Shown: positions 28,883 through 39,818, counted from the first letter of the stretch. The stretch: 64,000 nt of DNA from Bacillus sp. RO2 (GCF_012911845.1 NZ_JAAXCU010000048.1:1-64000); one strand, 5' to 3'. Translations and numbers: made by a program. Notes: generated by a model not told the origin, from the sequence alone.

Positions 28883-28909
28883 ACAATTGTCATTTAACCC
28901 GCATAGGAT
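28883..28909 (+). promoter_or_regulatory. candidate sigma-K promoter of cotE
   Basis: AC (28883-28884), 17-bp spacer, CATAGGAT (28902-28909) fits the sigma-K pattern AC-N16/17-CATAnnnTA except for the last base. It would give a short leader before ATG 28946, like the second cotE promoter of B. subtilis. The motif is short, so this is tentative. Confidence 0.35.
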
Positions 28910-28945
28910 GAAATGAAGATTGTAATGAGGAGGGTGTATGCTCGA

Positions 28946-29485
28946 ATGTCTGAATACAGAGAAATTATCACAAGAGCAGTAACCGGCAAAGGTAGAAAAT
29001 TTACGCAGTCTAAACATACCATTAGTCCCTCGCATCGTCCTACAAGCATTTTAGGATGCTGGGTCATTAACCATACGTATGATGCGAAAAAAGTGGCCGA
29101 TACCGTGGAAGTAAAAGGGAAATATGATATTAACGTCTGGTATTCACACAGTGATAATACGAAGACGGAAGTAGTGACGGAAACGGTTTCCTACAAAGAT
29201 GTCGTGAAACTGAGGTATAAAGATGAAAACAGCCTCGGTGATGATCATGAAGTAATTGCGCGTGTCCTACAGCAGCCTAATTGCTTAGAAGCGAGCATCG
29301 CTGACAAGGAAGCAAAAGTGGAAGTGCAAGTGGAAAGAGAGTTCTTAACTGAAATTATTGGGGAAACCAAAATTACAGTAGAAGTACATCCAGACACATT
29401 GGCGGATGATAATGACTGGGATGTTGAAGAAGATGAGTTCGAGGACTTAAATCCAGACTTTATCGTCGACGGTTACGAAGAGTAG
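28946..29485 (+). CDS. cotE: spore coat morphogenetic protein CotE
   Basis: 179 aa coat-assembly scaffold that recruits outer-coat proteins. It begins [20 protein letters not shown] and contains [16 protein letters not shown] and [10 protein letters not shown], typical CotE segments, with a strongly acidic C-terminus ([14 protein letters not shown]). ATG 28946 matches the family start. GAGGAGGG lies 12 bp upstream, slightly far, and the frame stays open to 28913. Candidate sigma-E and sigma-K promoters precede it. Confidence 0.95.
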   Translation: MSEYREIITRAVTGKGRKFTQSKHTISPSHRPTSILGCWVINHTYDAKKVADTVEVKGKYDINVWYSHSDNTKTEVVTETVSYKDVVKLRYKDENSLGDDHEVIARVLQQPNCLEASIADKEAKVEVQVEREFLTEIIGETKITVEVHPDTLADDNDWDVEEDEFEDLNPDFIVDGYEE

Positions 29486-29489
29486 AGGA

Positions 29490-29523
29490 AACCGGGGAGC
29501 AATTTGCTTCCTGGTTTTTTTGT
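29490..29523 (+). terminator. terminator after cotE
   Basis: AACCGGGGAGC pairs imperfectly with GCTTCCTGGTT (29506-29516), followed by a T run. Confidence 0.65.
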
Positions 29524-29603
29524 TTATTAGGAAATAGACAATAAAAGCTGGATTTTTTGGTGATTTTGAATGAAAATGCCCTTGTTTTAGTTGTGAATTT
29601 TTG

Positions 29604-29820
29604 GTTCGGTCACATTTTTTCTACCTTTGGACAAAATACCTTGGATTTTTAATAGGTTCGGGCAAAGTAATGGGGAGTTCGGTCAACTTTTAAAGGGGGC
29701 TCGGTCATTTCAAATTAAGGTTCGGTCAAATATTGAAAATCTTCGGTCAACTTTCCAAAAACTTCGGTCAAATTCGCGAAATCTTCGGTCAATTTTCAAA
29801 AAACTTCGGACATTTAGACT
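29604..29820 (+). repeat. second array of 21-bp TTCGGTCA units
   Basis: About ten units of the same family as 14641-14840, for example TTCGGTCAACTTTCCAAAAAC followed by TTCGGTCAAATTCGCGAAATC. It ends 171 bp before mutS. As at recA, one forward frame stays open across it, but conservation is confined to the TTCGGTC heptamer. Confidence 0.8.
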
Positions 29821-29991
29821 CACTAAACTTTTTATGATAACCAAAATCTTAACCATCACTTGAATTATTATGCCATCCCATTATACCACATCCAATTTAC
29901 CACCGATTATTTCCACGCATTTCTCAACCACCCCCGATACACCAAAATATGATATAATAAAGCAGCAAAAAACAATAGTTGGGGGATTACG

Positions 29992-32604
29992 ATGGCTTCT
30001 TATACGCCGATGATACAGCAATACCTGAGAGTAAAGGCAGACTATCAAGATGCCTTTTTATTTTTTCGCCTTGGCGATTTTTATGAAATGTTTTTTGAAG
30101 ATGCGACAAAAGCATCTCAAGAACTGGAAATTACATTAACCAGCCGTGACGGTGGGGGAAAAGAACGAATCCCTATGTGTGGGGTACCTTACCATTCGGC
30201 TCCTAATTATATTGATCAACTAATTGAAAAAGGCTATAAAGTAGCAATTTGCGAACAAGTGGAAGACCCGAAACAGACAAAAGGGGTTGTGAAAAGAGAA
30301 GTAGTTCAACTGGTCACTCCTGGTACTGTTATGGAAACAAAAGGTCTATCTGACAAACAAAATAACTTTTTGACTTCCATTACCAACTTTGAAGATGAGA
30401 CATTTGGACTCGCGTATGCAGACCTTTCAACAGGGGAATTACATACGACTGTCATAACCGGACCCGTGCAGCAACTTGTGAACGAGGTATATTCCATTGG
30501 AGCAAAGGAAATAGTGGTTTCTGAAAAATTCCCACTGGATCTTGTTCAAATGATAAAAGAAAGAATGGTTACCACATGTTCTTATGAGGAAGCAACAGAT
30601 ATCCCAATGGAATTTACCCAAATTGTTAAAAATTTGGAACAAGAGAAGTTGCAAATGTCTGTTGGACGCCTACTCCATTACTTAAAGAGAACACAAAAGC
30701 GAAGTCTTGATCATCTTCAACCGGCAAGGTTTTTTGAATTAGATCAATCGATGAAAATTGATCTTTTTTCCAAGCGCAACCTTGAGTTGACGGAAACCAT
30801 TCGTTCGAAAGGGAAAAAAGGCTCCTTGCTCTGGTTGTTGGATCAAACGGTGACAGCAATGGGTGGTCGCTTGTTAAAGCAATGGGTGGACAGGCCGTTA
30901 ATTAATTCTACACAGATCAAACAACGCCATGATCTAGTGGAAACGCTCCTTAATGAATATTTTACAAGACAAGAAATACGAGAGTTATTAAAAGAAGTGT
31001 ATGACCTGGAGAGGCTTGCCGGTAGGGTAGCGTTTGGAAATGTAAACGCAAGAGATCTTGTGCAATTACGTAAGTCTCTTTCTCAGATACCTCTACTTAA
31101 GTCAATGGTGGAAAAGCTTCCAATAGATAATACTGTCATACTTGACAACATGGATGAGTGTGAAGAGTTGACATCACTTCTCCATGATAGCTTATTGGAA
31201 CAGCCTTCCTTGTCAGTTAAAGAAGGAAACATGATGAAGGATGGTTTCCATGAAGAACTGGATAAATACAGAGATGCGAGAAGAAACGGCAAGACTTGGA
31301 TTGCGGAATTAGAAAAAAGAGAACGAGATTTAACGGGCATTCGTTCTCTTAAAATAGGTTATAATCGTATTTTTGGTTATTATATTGAAATAACAAAAGC
31401 GAACATCTCCTCGCTACCTGAGGGCAGGTATGAGAGAAAGCAGACACTCGCTAACGCAGAACGTTATATCACAGAAGAATTAAAAGAAAAAGAGACACTA
31501 ATTTTAGAAGCAGAAGAAAAGATTGTTGCACTAGAATACGAGCTTTTCTTAAAGTTAAGAGAAGAAGTGAAGGCATATATTCCAAGACTGCAGAAACTTG
31601 CGAAAGCAGTCAGTGAAATGGATGTTCTTCAATGCTTTGCAACCATCAGTGAGGATAGATACTACACAAGACCTTCCTTTAACGATGAAAGAAAGGTGTA
31701 TATCACTGAAGGTCGTCATCCGGTTGTGGAAAAAGTGATGGATGCGAATGAGTATGTGCCAAATGATACGTGGATGGATAAGGAAAATGAGATGCTCCTT
31801 ATCACAGGTCCGAACATGTCCGGTAAAAGTACGTATATGCGTCAAGTGGCCCTGACAGCGATTCTTGCTCAGATTGGTTGTTTTGTCCCGGCAAAAGAGG
31901 CGTCCCTTCCTATTTTCGATCAGATATTTACAAGAATTGGAGCTGCGGACGATTTGATCTCTGGTCAAAGTACTTTTATGGTCGAGATGCTAGAAGCACG
32001 TAACGCCATTGTCTATGCTACACAGAACAGCTTGATTCTTTTTGATGAGATTGGCCGGGGAACATCCACATATGATGGAATGGCGCTTGCCCAGGCACTA
32101 ATAGAATATATCCATGATAAAATCGGGGCAAAAACCTTGTTCTCCACCCATTATCATGAATTGACTTCCTTAGACAAAGAGCTTAAGAAACTTAAGAATA
32201 TTCATGTCAGCGTCGTAGAGCAAAATGGTAAAGTGGTATTTCTTCATAAAATGAAAGAAGGGCCAGCAGATAAAAGCTATGGAATTCATGTAGCAGAATT
32301 AGCAGAACTTCCTAAAGAATTAATAACAAGAGCACAGACCATACTTGAAAAATTAGAAAGTCAACCGAAGAGTGAACATGTCGAAGTGGCTGCAACAAAA
32401 GACGGACAGACTGTAGAACAAGATCCACTTACACAACTGTCTTTCTTTACAGAAACGGAAGACAAAAAGCAGATGGACAAACTGTCTAAAAGTGAAAAAA
32501 CAGCTCTTGAAAAACTCAAAAAATTAGAGTTACTAGAAACGACACCGCTTGAAGCCTTAAATAAACTGCACGAAATACAAAAGTTGTTAAAAGTGAAATC
32601 ATAA
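29992..32604 (+). CDS. mutS: DNA mismatch repair protein MutS
   Basis: 870 aa mismatch-recognition ATPase. Visible: mismatch-reading [14 protein letters not shown] (residues 24-37), lever/clamp region, Walker [10 protein letters not shown] (about 605), Walker [25 protein letters not shown], and a C-terminal segment with LTQLSFF resembling a beta-clamp-binding QxxLxxF-type motif. ATG 29992 follows GGGGGATT. It is followed 19 bp later by mutL, forming the mutSL operon. Confidence 0.97.
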   Translation: MASYTPMIQQYLRVKADYQDAFLFFRLGDFYEMFFEDATKASQELEITLTSRDGGGKERIPMCGVPYHSAPNYIDQLIEKGYKVAICEQVEDPKQTKGVVKREVVQLVTPGTVMETKGLSDKQNNFLTSITNFEDETFGLAYADLSTGELHTTVITGPVQQLVNEVYSIGAKEIVVSEKFPLDLVQMIKERMVTTCSYEEATDIPMEFTQIVKNLEQEKLQMSVGRLLHYLKRTQKRSLDHLQPARFFELDQSMKIDLFSKRNLELTETIRSKGKKGSLLWLLDQTVTAMGGRLLKQWVDRPLINSTQIKQRHDLVETLLNEYFTRQEIRELLKEVYDLERLAGRVAFGNVNARDLVQLRKSLSQIPLLKSMVEKLPIDNTVILDNMDECEELTSLLHDSLLEQPSLSVKEGNMMKDGFHEELDKYRDARRNGKTWIAELEKRERDLTGIRSLKIGYNRIFGYYIEITKANISSLPEGRYERKQTLANAERYITEELKEKETLILEAEEKIVALEYELFLKLREEVKAYIPRLQKLAKAVSEMDVLQCFATISEDRYYTRPSFNDERKVYITEGRHPVVEKVMDANEYVPNDTWMDKENEMLLITGPNMSGKSTYMRQVALTAILAQIGCFVPAKEASLPIFDQIFTRIGAADDLISGQSTFMVEMLEARNAIVYATQNSLILFDEIGRGTSTYDGMALAQALIEYIHDKIGAKTLFSTHYHELTSLDKELKKLKNIHVSVVEQNGKVVFLHKMKEGPADKSYGIHVAELAELPKELITRAQTILEKLESQPKSEHVEVAATKDGQTVEQDPLTQLSFFTETEDKKQMDKLSKSEKTALEKLKKLELLETTPLEALNKLHEIQKLLKVKS

Positions 32605-32623
32605 ACAGGAAGGAGGGAATAGA

Positions 32624-34516
32624 ATGGGAAAAATCGTCCAGTTAGATGAGAGTTTAGCAAATAAAATAGCTGCTGGCGAAGTGGTAGAACGACCTGCTTC
32701 TGTTGTAAAGGAGTTGGTGGAGAATGCGATTGACGCAAATTCTACCATCATCGAAATCGAACTTGAAGAAGCGGGTCTTTCCAAAATTCGAGTGCTGGAC
32801 AATGGAGATGGAATAGAGCAGGAGGATTGTCTCACGGCATTTCAACGTCATGCAACAAGTAAAATAAAAAATGAAAATGATTTGTTCCGTATAAGAACCC
32901 TTGGTTTTAGGGGAGAGGCATTACCCAGTATTGCCTCTGTCTCCCTTTTTGACATCACCACAAGTACTGGGGAAGGCCCAGGGACTCACCTAAGCTTCAA
33001 AGGTGGAGTGTTGGAAACCCAGGAGTTATCTAGCAGTCGAAAAGGAACAGATATCGTGGTGCAGCACCTATTTTTCAATACCCCTGCACGATTAAAGTAT
33101 ATGAAAACGATCCACACAGAATTAGGCAATATATCTGATATGGTGAATCGGCTTGCATTAGCACATCCTTCTATTTCCTTCCGTCTTAGCCATAATGGAA
33201 AAAGGATGCTCGCTACAAACGGAAATGGTGACAGTCTGCACGTTTTAGCTGCCATCTATGGAATGAATATCGCCAAGAAAATGGTACCCATCCACTTTAC
33301 TTCCTTAGATTTTGAAGTGAAAGGGTATATTGCCATGCCGGAAGTGACACGAGCTTCCAAGAATTATATCTCGACGATTATTAATGGGCGCTATGTGAAG
33401 AACTATACAGTGGTAAGAGCAATTCAAGAAGGTTATCATACACTCCTGCCAATAGGGAGATATCCGATTGTCTATTTAGAAGTAATGATGGACCCTCTAT
33501 TGGTGGATGTAAATGTGCACCCTGCCAAGTTAGAAGTGAGATTGAGTAAAGAGGACGAACTTTACAGGCTGGTTGCTGATGGGATAAAAGATGCTTTCCA
33601 GAAAAAACTACTTATTCCTTCCAATAGTCCAAGAAAGCAGACAAGCTATACGGAAGAACCGAAGCCTACTCAACAAACCTTTACACTTGATGAAAATTTT
33701 CCACTTGAACGTCCCGTACAAAGACAGGAACCAACCTTTATCAAACAAAAGGAAGAAAGTAGATCGTTTCAGGTTGCTGAATCCGAACCCTATGAAACAT
33801 GGGGACTTACTGACAATTACGAAAATGGCCAAAAAAATCAGCATGAAACGTATGTAAATGATTCTATTGACGAGGCAGAGGAAGTTATTAACGAAAAGCA
33901 GTACCAGTCTCTCCCTGAGGAAAAGAAGGAATCTCGTATTCCTGCTCTATATCCTATAGGTCAGATGCATGGTACTTATATCGTAGCGCAGAATGAAAAT
34001 GGGTTATATCTAATTGACCAACATGCAGCACAGGAGCGGATCAACTACGAATATTTTTATCAAAAACTAGGCCGGGAAGAAAGGAATCTACAAGAGCTGC
34101 TTGTTCCTTTGACGATTGAATGTTCCTTAGATGAGTATTTATTTCTTGAAGAGCATACCGAAGCTTTCGCGGAAGTAGGCATCATGTTGGAACCCTTTGG
34201 CCACCAAACATTCATTGTGAAGGCTCATCCAGTTTGGTTTCCAAAAGGAGAAGAAAGAGAAACGATAGATGAAATGATTAATTTATGTTTGGAAAAGAAA
34301 AAAATCAATATCTCTGACTTGAGAGAAGAAGCGGCAATCATGATGAGCTGCAAGGCAGCTATAAAGGCCAATCATCATCTTAGACAAGATGAGATAACGG
34401 CTCTGTTACACACGTTAAGAGAGGCTGAAAATCCATTTACATGCCCTCATGGAAGACCGATTCTTATTCATTTTTCGTCCTATGAATTGGAAAAAATGTT
34501 TAAGCGGGTCATGTGA
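32624..34516 (+). CDS. mutL: DNA mismatch repair endonuclease MutL
   Basis: 630 aa. The N-terminal GHKL ATPase shows [17 protein letters not shown] and [11 protein letters not shown] variable Glu/Gln-rich linker (about 330-440) precedes the C-terminal endonuclease domain with the [12 protein letters not shown] metal motif (about residue 464), SCKAAIKAN and CPHGRP. That motif shows this is a nicking MutL, as expected without MutH. AGGAAGGAGGG precedes ATG 32624. Confidence 0.97.
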   Translation: MGKIVQLDESLANKIAAGEVVERPASVVKELVENAIDANSTIIEIELEEAGLSKIRVLDNGDGIEQEDCLTAFQRHATSKIKNENDLFRIRTLGFRGEALPSIASVSLFDITTSTGEGPGTHLSFKGGVLETQELSSSRKGTDIVVQHLFFNTPARLKYMKTIHTELGNISDMVNRLALAHPSISFRLSHNGKRMLATNGNGDSLHVLAAIYGMNIAKKMVPIHFTSLDFEVKGYIAMPEVTRASKNYISTIINGRYVKNYTVVRAIQEGYHTLLPIGRYPIVYLEVMMDPLLVDVNVHPAKLEVRLSKEDELYRLVADGIKDAFQKKLLIPSNSPRKQTSYTEEPKPTQQTFTLDENFPLERPVQRQEPTFIKQKEESRSFQVAESEPYETWGLTDNYENGQKNQHETYVNDSIDEAEEVINEKQYQSLPEEKKESRIPALYPIGQMHGTYIVAQNENGLYLIDQHAAQERINYEYFYQKLGREERNLQELLVPLTIECSLDEYLFLEEHTEAFAEVGIMLEPFGHQTFIVKAHPVWFPKGEERETIDEMINLCLEKKKINISDLREEAAIMMSCKAAIKANHHLRQDEITALLHTLREAENPFTCPHGRPILIHFSSYELEKMFKRVM

Positions 34517-34609
34517 AAATAGAAATTTTTTATCAATCAGATTGAGCTCTAGTAAAAATGGGTATAATGATATCTTGTGATAAAGAATAATTGAGAGAGT
34601 GAGTGAGCG

Positions 34610-35560
34610 GTGGGAGAGAAACAAAAAGTTATTGTGATCATAGGTCCTACAGCTGTAGGAAAAACAAAAACAAGTGTAGAGTTGGCAAAAAGGGTAAACG
34701 GTGAAATCATCAGCGGAGATTCCATGCAAATCTACAAGACAATGGATATCGGGACTGCCAAAATTAAAGAAGAAGAAATGCAGGGGATCCCTCACTACCT
34801 CATTGATATTAAAGAACCCGAAGAAGCATATTCGGTCGCAGAATTTCAACAAGATGTTCGGAATAAGATCGACGAAATAACTTCAAGAGGTCATATTCCC
34901 ATTATTGTCGGCGGAACGGGTCTATATATTCAATCTGTCCTATATGACTATCAATTTTCAGAAAGTGGGAAGGATGAGGAAACTCGTTTACGTCTTGAAA
35001 AAAGAAGCCAAGAGATTGGTGTAGAAAAGTTGCATCAAGAGCTTGCTGAAATTGATCCGAAAAGTGCAGCCAATATTCATCCTAATAATGTGAGAAGAGT
35101 GATCCGTGCGCTGGAAATATTCTATACTACTGGTAAGACCATGTCAGAGTACCAGGATACCCAGCAACCTGAACCATTGTACGACATCGCCTTGATCGGT
35201 CTGACCATGTATAGAGAAGTGTTATATGAAAGAATTAATCTTAGAGTGGACCTGATGATGGAGGAGGGTTTGCTTAGAGAAGTGCAAACTCTTTATGACA
35301 ATGGGGTTCGGGATTGCCATTCCATTCAAGCAATCGGCTATAAGGAGTTGTATGCATACCTGGATGGTAAAGTAACTTTGGAGCAGGCCGTGGACGATTT
35401 AAAGCAAAACTCAAGAAGATATGCTAAAAGACAGCTCACATGGTTCCGCAACAAAATGGATGTAACTTGGTTTGACATGACAGATGCAGATTTTGAGCAA
35501 AAGTTATCACAAATTTTCACGGTTATAGCAGGAAAGCTTCGACTTGGGGCGAATAAGTAA
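34610..35560 (+). CDS. miaA: tRNA dimethylallyltransferase
   Basis: 316 aa enzyme that adds an isopentenyl group to A37 of tRNAs reading UNN codons. Visible: P-loop GPTAVGKTK (residues 11-19), SGDSMQIYKTMDIGTAK, PHYLIDI, VGGTGLYI and the C-terminal RRYAKRQLTWFRN. GTG 34610 follows GAGTGAG, a modest RBS. It lies upstream of hfq, the common miaA-hfq order. Its product is the substrate of MiaB (26342). Confidence 0.95.
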   Translation: MGEKQKVIVIIGPTAVGKTKTSVELAKRVNGEIISGDSMQIYKTMDIGTAKIKEEEMQGIPHYLIDIKEPEEAYSVAEFQQDVRNKIDEITSRGHIPIIVGGTGLYIQSVLYDYQFSESGKDEETRLRLEKRSQEIGVEKLHQELAEIDPKSAANIHPNNVRRVIRALEIFYTTGKTMSEYQDTQQPEPLYDIALIGLTMYREVLYERINLRVDLMMEEGLLREVQTLYDNGVRDCHSIQAIGYKELYAYLDGKVTLEQAVDDLKQNSRRYAKRQLTWFRNKMDVTWFDMTDADFEQKLSQIFTVIAGKLRLGANK

Positions 35561-35590
35561 GGAAGATAGAGATAAGAGGAGGAAGAAAAG

Positions 35591-35818
35591 ATGAAGCAAT
35601 CAATAAATATCCAAGATCAAGTTCTTAACCAATTAAGAAAAGATGGAACAAGTGTAACGGTATTCTTGCTGAATGGGTTTCAACTTCGCGGATTAATTAA
35701 AGGGTTTGATAATTTCACTGTGCTTTTGGAAACAGAAGGAAAGCAACAGTTGATTTATAAGCATGCCATCTCTACCTTTTCTCCATCAAAGAACGTGCAA
35801 ATTGAAACAGAAGCGTAA
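35591..35818 (+). CDS. hfq: RNA chaperone Hfq
   Basis: 75 aa Sm-like hexameric RNA-binding protein. Sm1 is [19 protein letters not shown] and Sm2 is [20 protein letters not shown] precedes ATG 35591. It is short, like other Bacillus Hfq proteins, with almost no C-terminal tail. Confidence 0.97.
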   Translation: MKQSINIQDQVLNQLRKDGTSVTVFLLNGFQLRGLIKGFDNFTVLLETEGKQQLIYKHAISTFSPSKNVQIETEA

Positions 35819-35843
35819 AACCAGCTAAAAGCTGGTTTTTTAT
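35817..35843 (+). terminator. terminator after hfq
   Basis: AAAACCAGC..GCTGGTTTTT hairpin with a T run. Confidence 0.85.
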
Positions 35844-36077
35844 TTTGCATAAAAGAAACATATAGCTCACCAAGTATCATATATTTAGTTAGTAAATGGA
35901 GAAATTCTCTCCATTTGTTTTATTGCGGAAATAATGAGCTCGAAAAGAGGCAATTATTTCTCGGGAAAGCGCACAATATGACAAGTTTGTCAATAGTTTG
36001 ATGAAAATATATGAAAAATGTTGAAAGAAATCGAAACAAGGTAAATCTTTTTAGAAAATGGTAGAGGATACTAGGAA

Positions 36078-37058
36078 TTGCATCAAGATATGTCGGATTT
36101 TGGCGTGGAAATGAGGTGGACATTCTTGGATCAACCCATAAAAAACCAGAATGGGAAAATAAATATTGTCTTAAATGGGCAAAAAAAGCCGCTTAGAGTC
36201 ACTCATGTTCAAACAATTGAGGAACCGTTTACTCCTACCAACCATGCAATCTTGCAGGAAATAGAGCGGGAAATGGGGGAATTAGTAGGATTACAGGAAA
36301 TGAAAAAAGTGGTCAAGGAAATCTATGCGTGGATATATGTGAATAAAAAGCGGGAAGAAGTGGGGTTGAAAACAGAGAGGCAAGTGCTTCATATGATGTT
36401 CAAAGGCAACCCCGGTACAGGTAAGACGACAGTAGCCAGATTGATTGGAAAGTTGTTTTGTGACATGAATGTACTCTCAAAAGGGCACCTGATTGAAGCA
36501 GAAAGGGCAGATCTTGTTGGGGAATATATTGGTCATACAGCCCAAAAGACAAGGGATCTTGTCAAAAAAGCGTTAGGAGGCATCTTGTTTGTAGATGAAG
36601 CCTATTCGCTTGCTAGGGGTGGAGAAAAGGATTTCGGAAAGGAAGCCATTGATACCCTCGTAAAGCACATGGAAGATAAACAACATGATTTTATCTTAAT
36701 ACTTGCTGGTTATCAACGTGAGATGGAAGAATTTTTACGAACGAATCCCGGTCTAATTTCCCGCTTTCCGATTATCGTCGATTTTCCCGATTATTCCGTA
36801 GAAGAATTGATGGAGATCTGTCAGCGAATGCTTAAGGAACGGGAGTATATCATGAGCAAAGAGGCAGAGTGGAAAATGCGTGAGCACCTCAATCAGATGA
36901 AAAGTGTTTTATTGCCTTCTGCTTTTAGCAATGGACGCTATATAAGAAATGTCTTGGAAAAATCAATACGGACGCAAGCTATGCGTCTTCTCTTGTATGA
37001 TAGCTTTCATAAAAACGAGTTAATGACAATTGAAGCAAAGGACCTCCTGTTAAAATAA
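36078..37058 (+). CDS. spoVK: stage V sporulation protein K (AAA ATPase)
   Basis: 326 aa CbxX/CfxQ-type AAA protein needed late in sporulation. Visible: Walker A GNPGTGKTT (about residue 109), Walker B ILFVDEAYSLARGG, arginine-finger region NPGLISRFPI, and sensor 2 SNGRYIRNV. The start is uncertain: TTG 36078 has little RBS, and ATG 36111 is an alternative. The order hfq-spoVK-hflX-ynbB-glnR follows B. subtilis apart from insertions. Confidence 0.93.
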   Translation: MHQDMSDFGVEMRWTFLDQPIKNQNGKINIVLNGQKKPLRVTHVQTIEEPFTPTNHAILQEIEREMGELVGLQEMKKVVKEIYAWIYVNKKREEVGLKTERQVLHMMFKGNPGTGKTTVARLIGKLFCDMNVLSKGHLIEAERADLVGEYIGHTAQKTRDLVKKALGGILFVDEAYSLARGGEKDFGKEAIDTLVKHMEDKQHDFILILAGYQREMEEFLRTNPGLISRFPIIVDFPDYSVEELMEICQRMLKEREYIMSKEAEWKMREHLNQMKSVLLPSAFSNGRYIRNVLEKSIRTQAMRLLLYDSFHKNELMTIEAKDLLLK

Positions 37059-37060
37059 GC

Positions 37061-37090
37061 GAAAATAGCAGCCAAACGGCTGCTATTTTC
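37061..37090. terminator. bidirectional terminator between spoVK and the crtN-like gene
   Basis: Perfect palindrome GAAAATAGCAGCC / GGCTGCTATTTTC, A-rich on one side and T-rich on the other, between convergent genes. Confidence 0.85.
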
Positions 37091-37093
37091 GTG

Positions 37094-38599
37094 TTATCCA
37101 ATACTTTTATTCACTTGTTCAAAATCGTCGTTTATGGCATCGGCTGTTAGCTGTCCGGATAGAGTTACCATTGGTACTCCGCCGCCCGGGTGAGTAGAAC
37201 CGCCGGTAAAGTATAGGTTATCAAGCAATTTACTTCTGCAAGGTATTTTGAAGCCGCCATTCTTTTTGCGGTCTGTCACTACGCCGTATATGGACCCTCC
37301 ATTTGCTCCGTAGAGATTCATTAAATCGTTAGGAGTAAAGCAATATTCGAACTCAATGGAAGATGTTAAACCATCCAGCCCCATTCTTTCCAGTTTAGTA
37401 AGTACTTTTTCGCGATAAATATCCTTGTATTCATCCCAAGTCTCGCCTTCTTTTAATGGAGGAACGTGGGTGAGAACAAATAAGTTATCTTTTCCTTGCG
37501 GCGCTTGGCTTGGATCCGTTTTAGACGAAACCCCAATATAGATGGTAGGATCTAGTGCAGGCTTTCCTTCATTGAAGATTGTGTGAAACTCTAGTTCAGG
37601 GTCTTCTGAAAAGAAGAAATTATGATGTGCCAGTTCTTCATATCTTCTGTTTACCCCTAGAAGTAAAACTAGGCCGGAAACAGTCGGTGAAAACTTTTCT
37701 AGATCCTCAACAGCTTTATTGGCCATCGGAACATCTTTTAACAAGGTTTTATAGGTTGGAATTGCTTCAAGGTTGGAAACTACCAAGTCTGCACGGATTT
37801 CTTCACCGTTTTCTAAAATTATTCCGGTTGCTTTTTTTCCATCCGTCGTAATTTTACGCACCGAAGTATTCAAACTGTACGTTACACCCATCTCATCCAG
37901 AAGGCTCTGCATCGCTTCTGCAATTTTGTACATGCCACCTTTTACATAATAAATGCCCAATCCTAGCTGAACATGTGTTAATTGCGACAAGACAGCTGGA
38001 GCGTGATATGGGGAAGAACCAATATACATAACCATGAAATTAAACAGCTGTTGAAGGTGTTTATCTTCAAAATATTTTTTTGTAATCTGATCCATCGATT
38101 TCATAGGGTCCATTCCAATGAGTTCTTTCAGATTATGCAGGGCCCGAAGTTCCCCTAAACCTGAAAGGCTCTTCTTGTAAAAACTCTTCATGCTGTATTC
38201 ATACATTTTGCTGCAATAATTCAAATACTCAAAAAAGCCGTTTGCATCTTTGGATGAGTATTCTCTAATTTGCTCCAACATTCTAGGGAGATCGCTTGTT
38301 ACATCTATCTTCGTACCGTCTTCAAAGAAGGTTCTCCATTGAGGCTCCACTCTTTCAATGGTAATATAATCATGTAAATTTCTTTTTGCGCTTGCAAACA
38401 ATTGCTCCAGCACCCACGGCATCGTCAAGATGGATGGACCAGTATCAAAGGTAAATCCTTTCCCGGAACGTATGTTTAACTTACCTCCAAGGCGCTCACC
38501 TTTTTCAATAACATGAACATCATAACCGTCAGCGGATAGTCGGATAGCGGCTGATAAACCTCCAAGACCGCCACCAATTACTACAATTTTCTTCCTCAT
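37094..38599 (-). CDS. phytoene/diapophytoene desaturase-family flavoprotein (CrtN-like)
   Basis: 501 aa FAD-dependent carotenoid desaturase or oxidase. The N-terminal dinucleotide fold is VVIGGGLGGLSAAIRL (residues 5-20) then EKGERLGGKL. The C-terminal FAD motif is GGSTHPGGGVPMVTLSG. In the minus direction AAGGAGGAAG lies just before ATG 38599. The divergent neighbour is a CrtQ-like glycosyltransferase, so a C30 carotenoid pigment pathway is likely. Whether it is the desaturase CrtN or the oxidase CrtP cannot be fixed by eye. No diapophytoene synthase is in the window. Confidence 0.85.
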   Translation of the reverse strand: MRKKIVVIGGGLGGLSAAIRLSADGYDVHVIEKGERLGGKLNIRSGKGFTFDTGPSILTMPWVLEQLFASAKRNLHDYITIERVEPQWRTFFEDGTKIDVTSDLPRMLEQIREYSSKDANGFFEYLNYCSKMYEYSMKSFYKKSLSGLGELRALHNLKELIGMDPMKSMDQITKKYFEDKHLQQLFNFMVMYIGSSPYHAPAVLSQLTHVQLGLGIYYVKGGMYKIAEAMQSLLDEMGVTYSLNTSVRKITTDGKKATGIILENGEEIRADLVVSNLEAIPTYKTLLKDVPMANKAVEDLEKFSPTVSGLVLLLGVNRRYEELAHHNFFFSEDPELEFHTIFNEGKPALDPTIYIGVSSKTDPSQAPQGKDNLFVLTHVPPLKEGETWDEYKDIYREKVLTKLERMGLDGLTSSIEFEYCFTPNDLMNLYGANGGSIYGVVTDRKKNGGFKIPCRSKLLDNLYFTGGSTHPGGGVPMVTLSGQLTADAINDDFEQVNKSIG

Positions 38600-38633
38600 T
38601 CATCTTCCTCCTTATGAAAACTAATAAGTTTGA

Positions 38634-38646
38634 CTAGACTGTCTAG
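38634..38646. promoter_or_regulatory. palindromic operator candidate between crtN-like and glycosyltransferase genes
   Basis: CTAGACTGTCTAG is a perfect 6-1-6 palindrome. It is centred 41 bp before the crtN-like start and about 85 bp before the divergent gene. Its form suits a TetR-type repressor, but no such gene is in the window. Confidence 0.5.
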
Positions 38647-38724
38647 TAGATAGAAGTAAAATATATGTGTTTACAACTTTACATTTTACCCTTTTTTTCT
38701 ATTTTCAAACTAAAATAGAAGTAT

Positions 38725-39813
38725 ATGGAGGAGTTAATCATGACAGCATTAATATTAATTATGACATTATTACTTGGGAGAGTACTGTTCTTTCATATTC
38801 CGAGCTTAACGTTCAAGGATGAGAAAACACCTTTACTGAAAAAAGTATCAATTATTATCCCAGCCAGAAACGAAGAAGGAAATCTTCCTGTATTATTAGG
38901 TTCTTTGCAACTCTATCACGGAAAAGTAAAAGAAATTATCGTGGTTGATGACCATTCTACTGACCAAACGGTAAAACTGGCGAGGTCTTATGGCGCACGT
39001 GTTGTCAAACTAGAGGACCTTCCTTCCGGTTGGTTTGGGAAATCCTTTGGATGTTGGAATGGAGCTTTACGTGCAACGGGAGAGATATTTTTATTTTTAG
39101 ATGCGGACACAATTATCTCAAAAAATGGTTTAGAAAATATGCTTTCCGCCTACAAGGGAAAAGGAGAAGTGCTTTCCATTCATCCCTTTCACAACATTAA
39201 AGAAAAATATGAAAGCTTATCGTCCTTTTTTCACCTGGTGGTTATGGGGTCCCTTGGTGCCTTTCATATCTTGCAAAAATGGCTGCCAGTAAAGGGAGCG
39301 TTCGGACCGTGTCTACTGATTCACCGCGAAGATTATTTTAAGTACGGTGGTCATCAAGCAATTCAGGGAGAGTTAATGGAGAACATGGCATTTGGATTTC
39401 AAGTACAAAAGCACGGCGGAAAAGTTAGGTGCTATAGCGGATTGGGAGCAATCGAAATGAGGATGTACCCAGAAGGTTTCCGTTCGTTATGGAATGGTTG
39501 GAGCAAAAGCTTTGCAACAGGGGCATCCAAAACAAGTATTTGGTATCTAATGTTGGTGTGCGTATGGCTTGGAGGTTTGATGACATTTCTCACAAGTTAT
39601 CAAACCCTTCCTTTAGAACTTTATGTGACTGGATATGTAATAATAGCATTGCATCTTAAGAGAACGCTAGCAATTGTCGGCAACTTTGGGTGGGGAACCG
39701 CATTATTTTTTCCTCTTCATTTATTGTTCTTTTTTATCTTGTTTGGCTACTCTTTTGTGCAAACCTTTTTCAAAAGGAATGTTACTTGGAAAGGACGGAA
39801 AATTGACCTGTAA
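38725..39813 (+). CDS. family 2 glycosyltransferase, CrtQ-like
   Basis: 362 aa membrane-associated GT2 enzyme. Visible: an N-terminal hydrophobic anchor (1-22), IIPARNEEGNLPVLLGSL (residues 44-61), VVDDHSTDQT, FLDADT (DxD metal site) and several C-terminal membrane helices (about 265-350). In staphylococci CrtQ glucosylates diaponeurosporenoate, and the divergent crtN-like gene supports that role here. ATG 38725 is preferred because homologues start near a hydrophobic helix and an RBS-like TATGGAGG lies upstream. ATG 38740 is an alternative: GGAGG at 38726-38730 would serve it with a 9-bp gap. Confidence 0.82.
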   Translation: MEELIMTALILIMTLLLGRVLFFHIPSLTFKDEKTPLLKKVSIIIPARNEEGNLPVLLGSLQLYHGKVKEIIVVDDHSTDQTVKLARSYGARVVKLEDLPSGWFGKSFGCWNGALRATGEIFLFLDADTIISKNGLENMLSAYKGKGEVLSIHPFHNIKEKYESLSSFFHLVVMGSLGAFHILQKWLPVKGAFGPCLLIHREDYFKYGGHQAIQGELMENMAFGFQVQKHGGKVRCYSGLGAIEMRMYPEGFRSLWNGWSKSFATGASKTSIWYLMLVCVWLGGLMTFLTSYQTLPLELYVTGYVIIALHLKRTLAIVGNFGWGTALFFPLHLLFFFILFGYSFVQTFFKRNVTWKGRKIDL

Positions 39814-39818
39814 AATTG

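Noticed and set aside
29627-29863. 78-codon open frame with similar repeats before mutS
   Set aside because: Same reason; both frames stay open because the 21-bp unit lacks stops in that phase.
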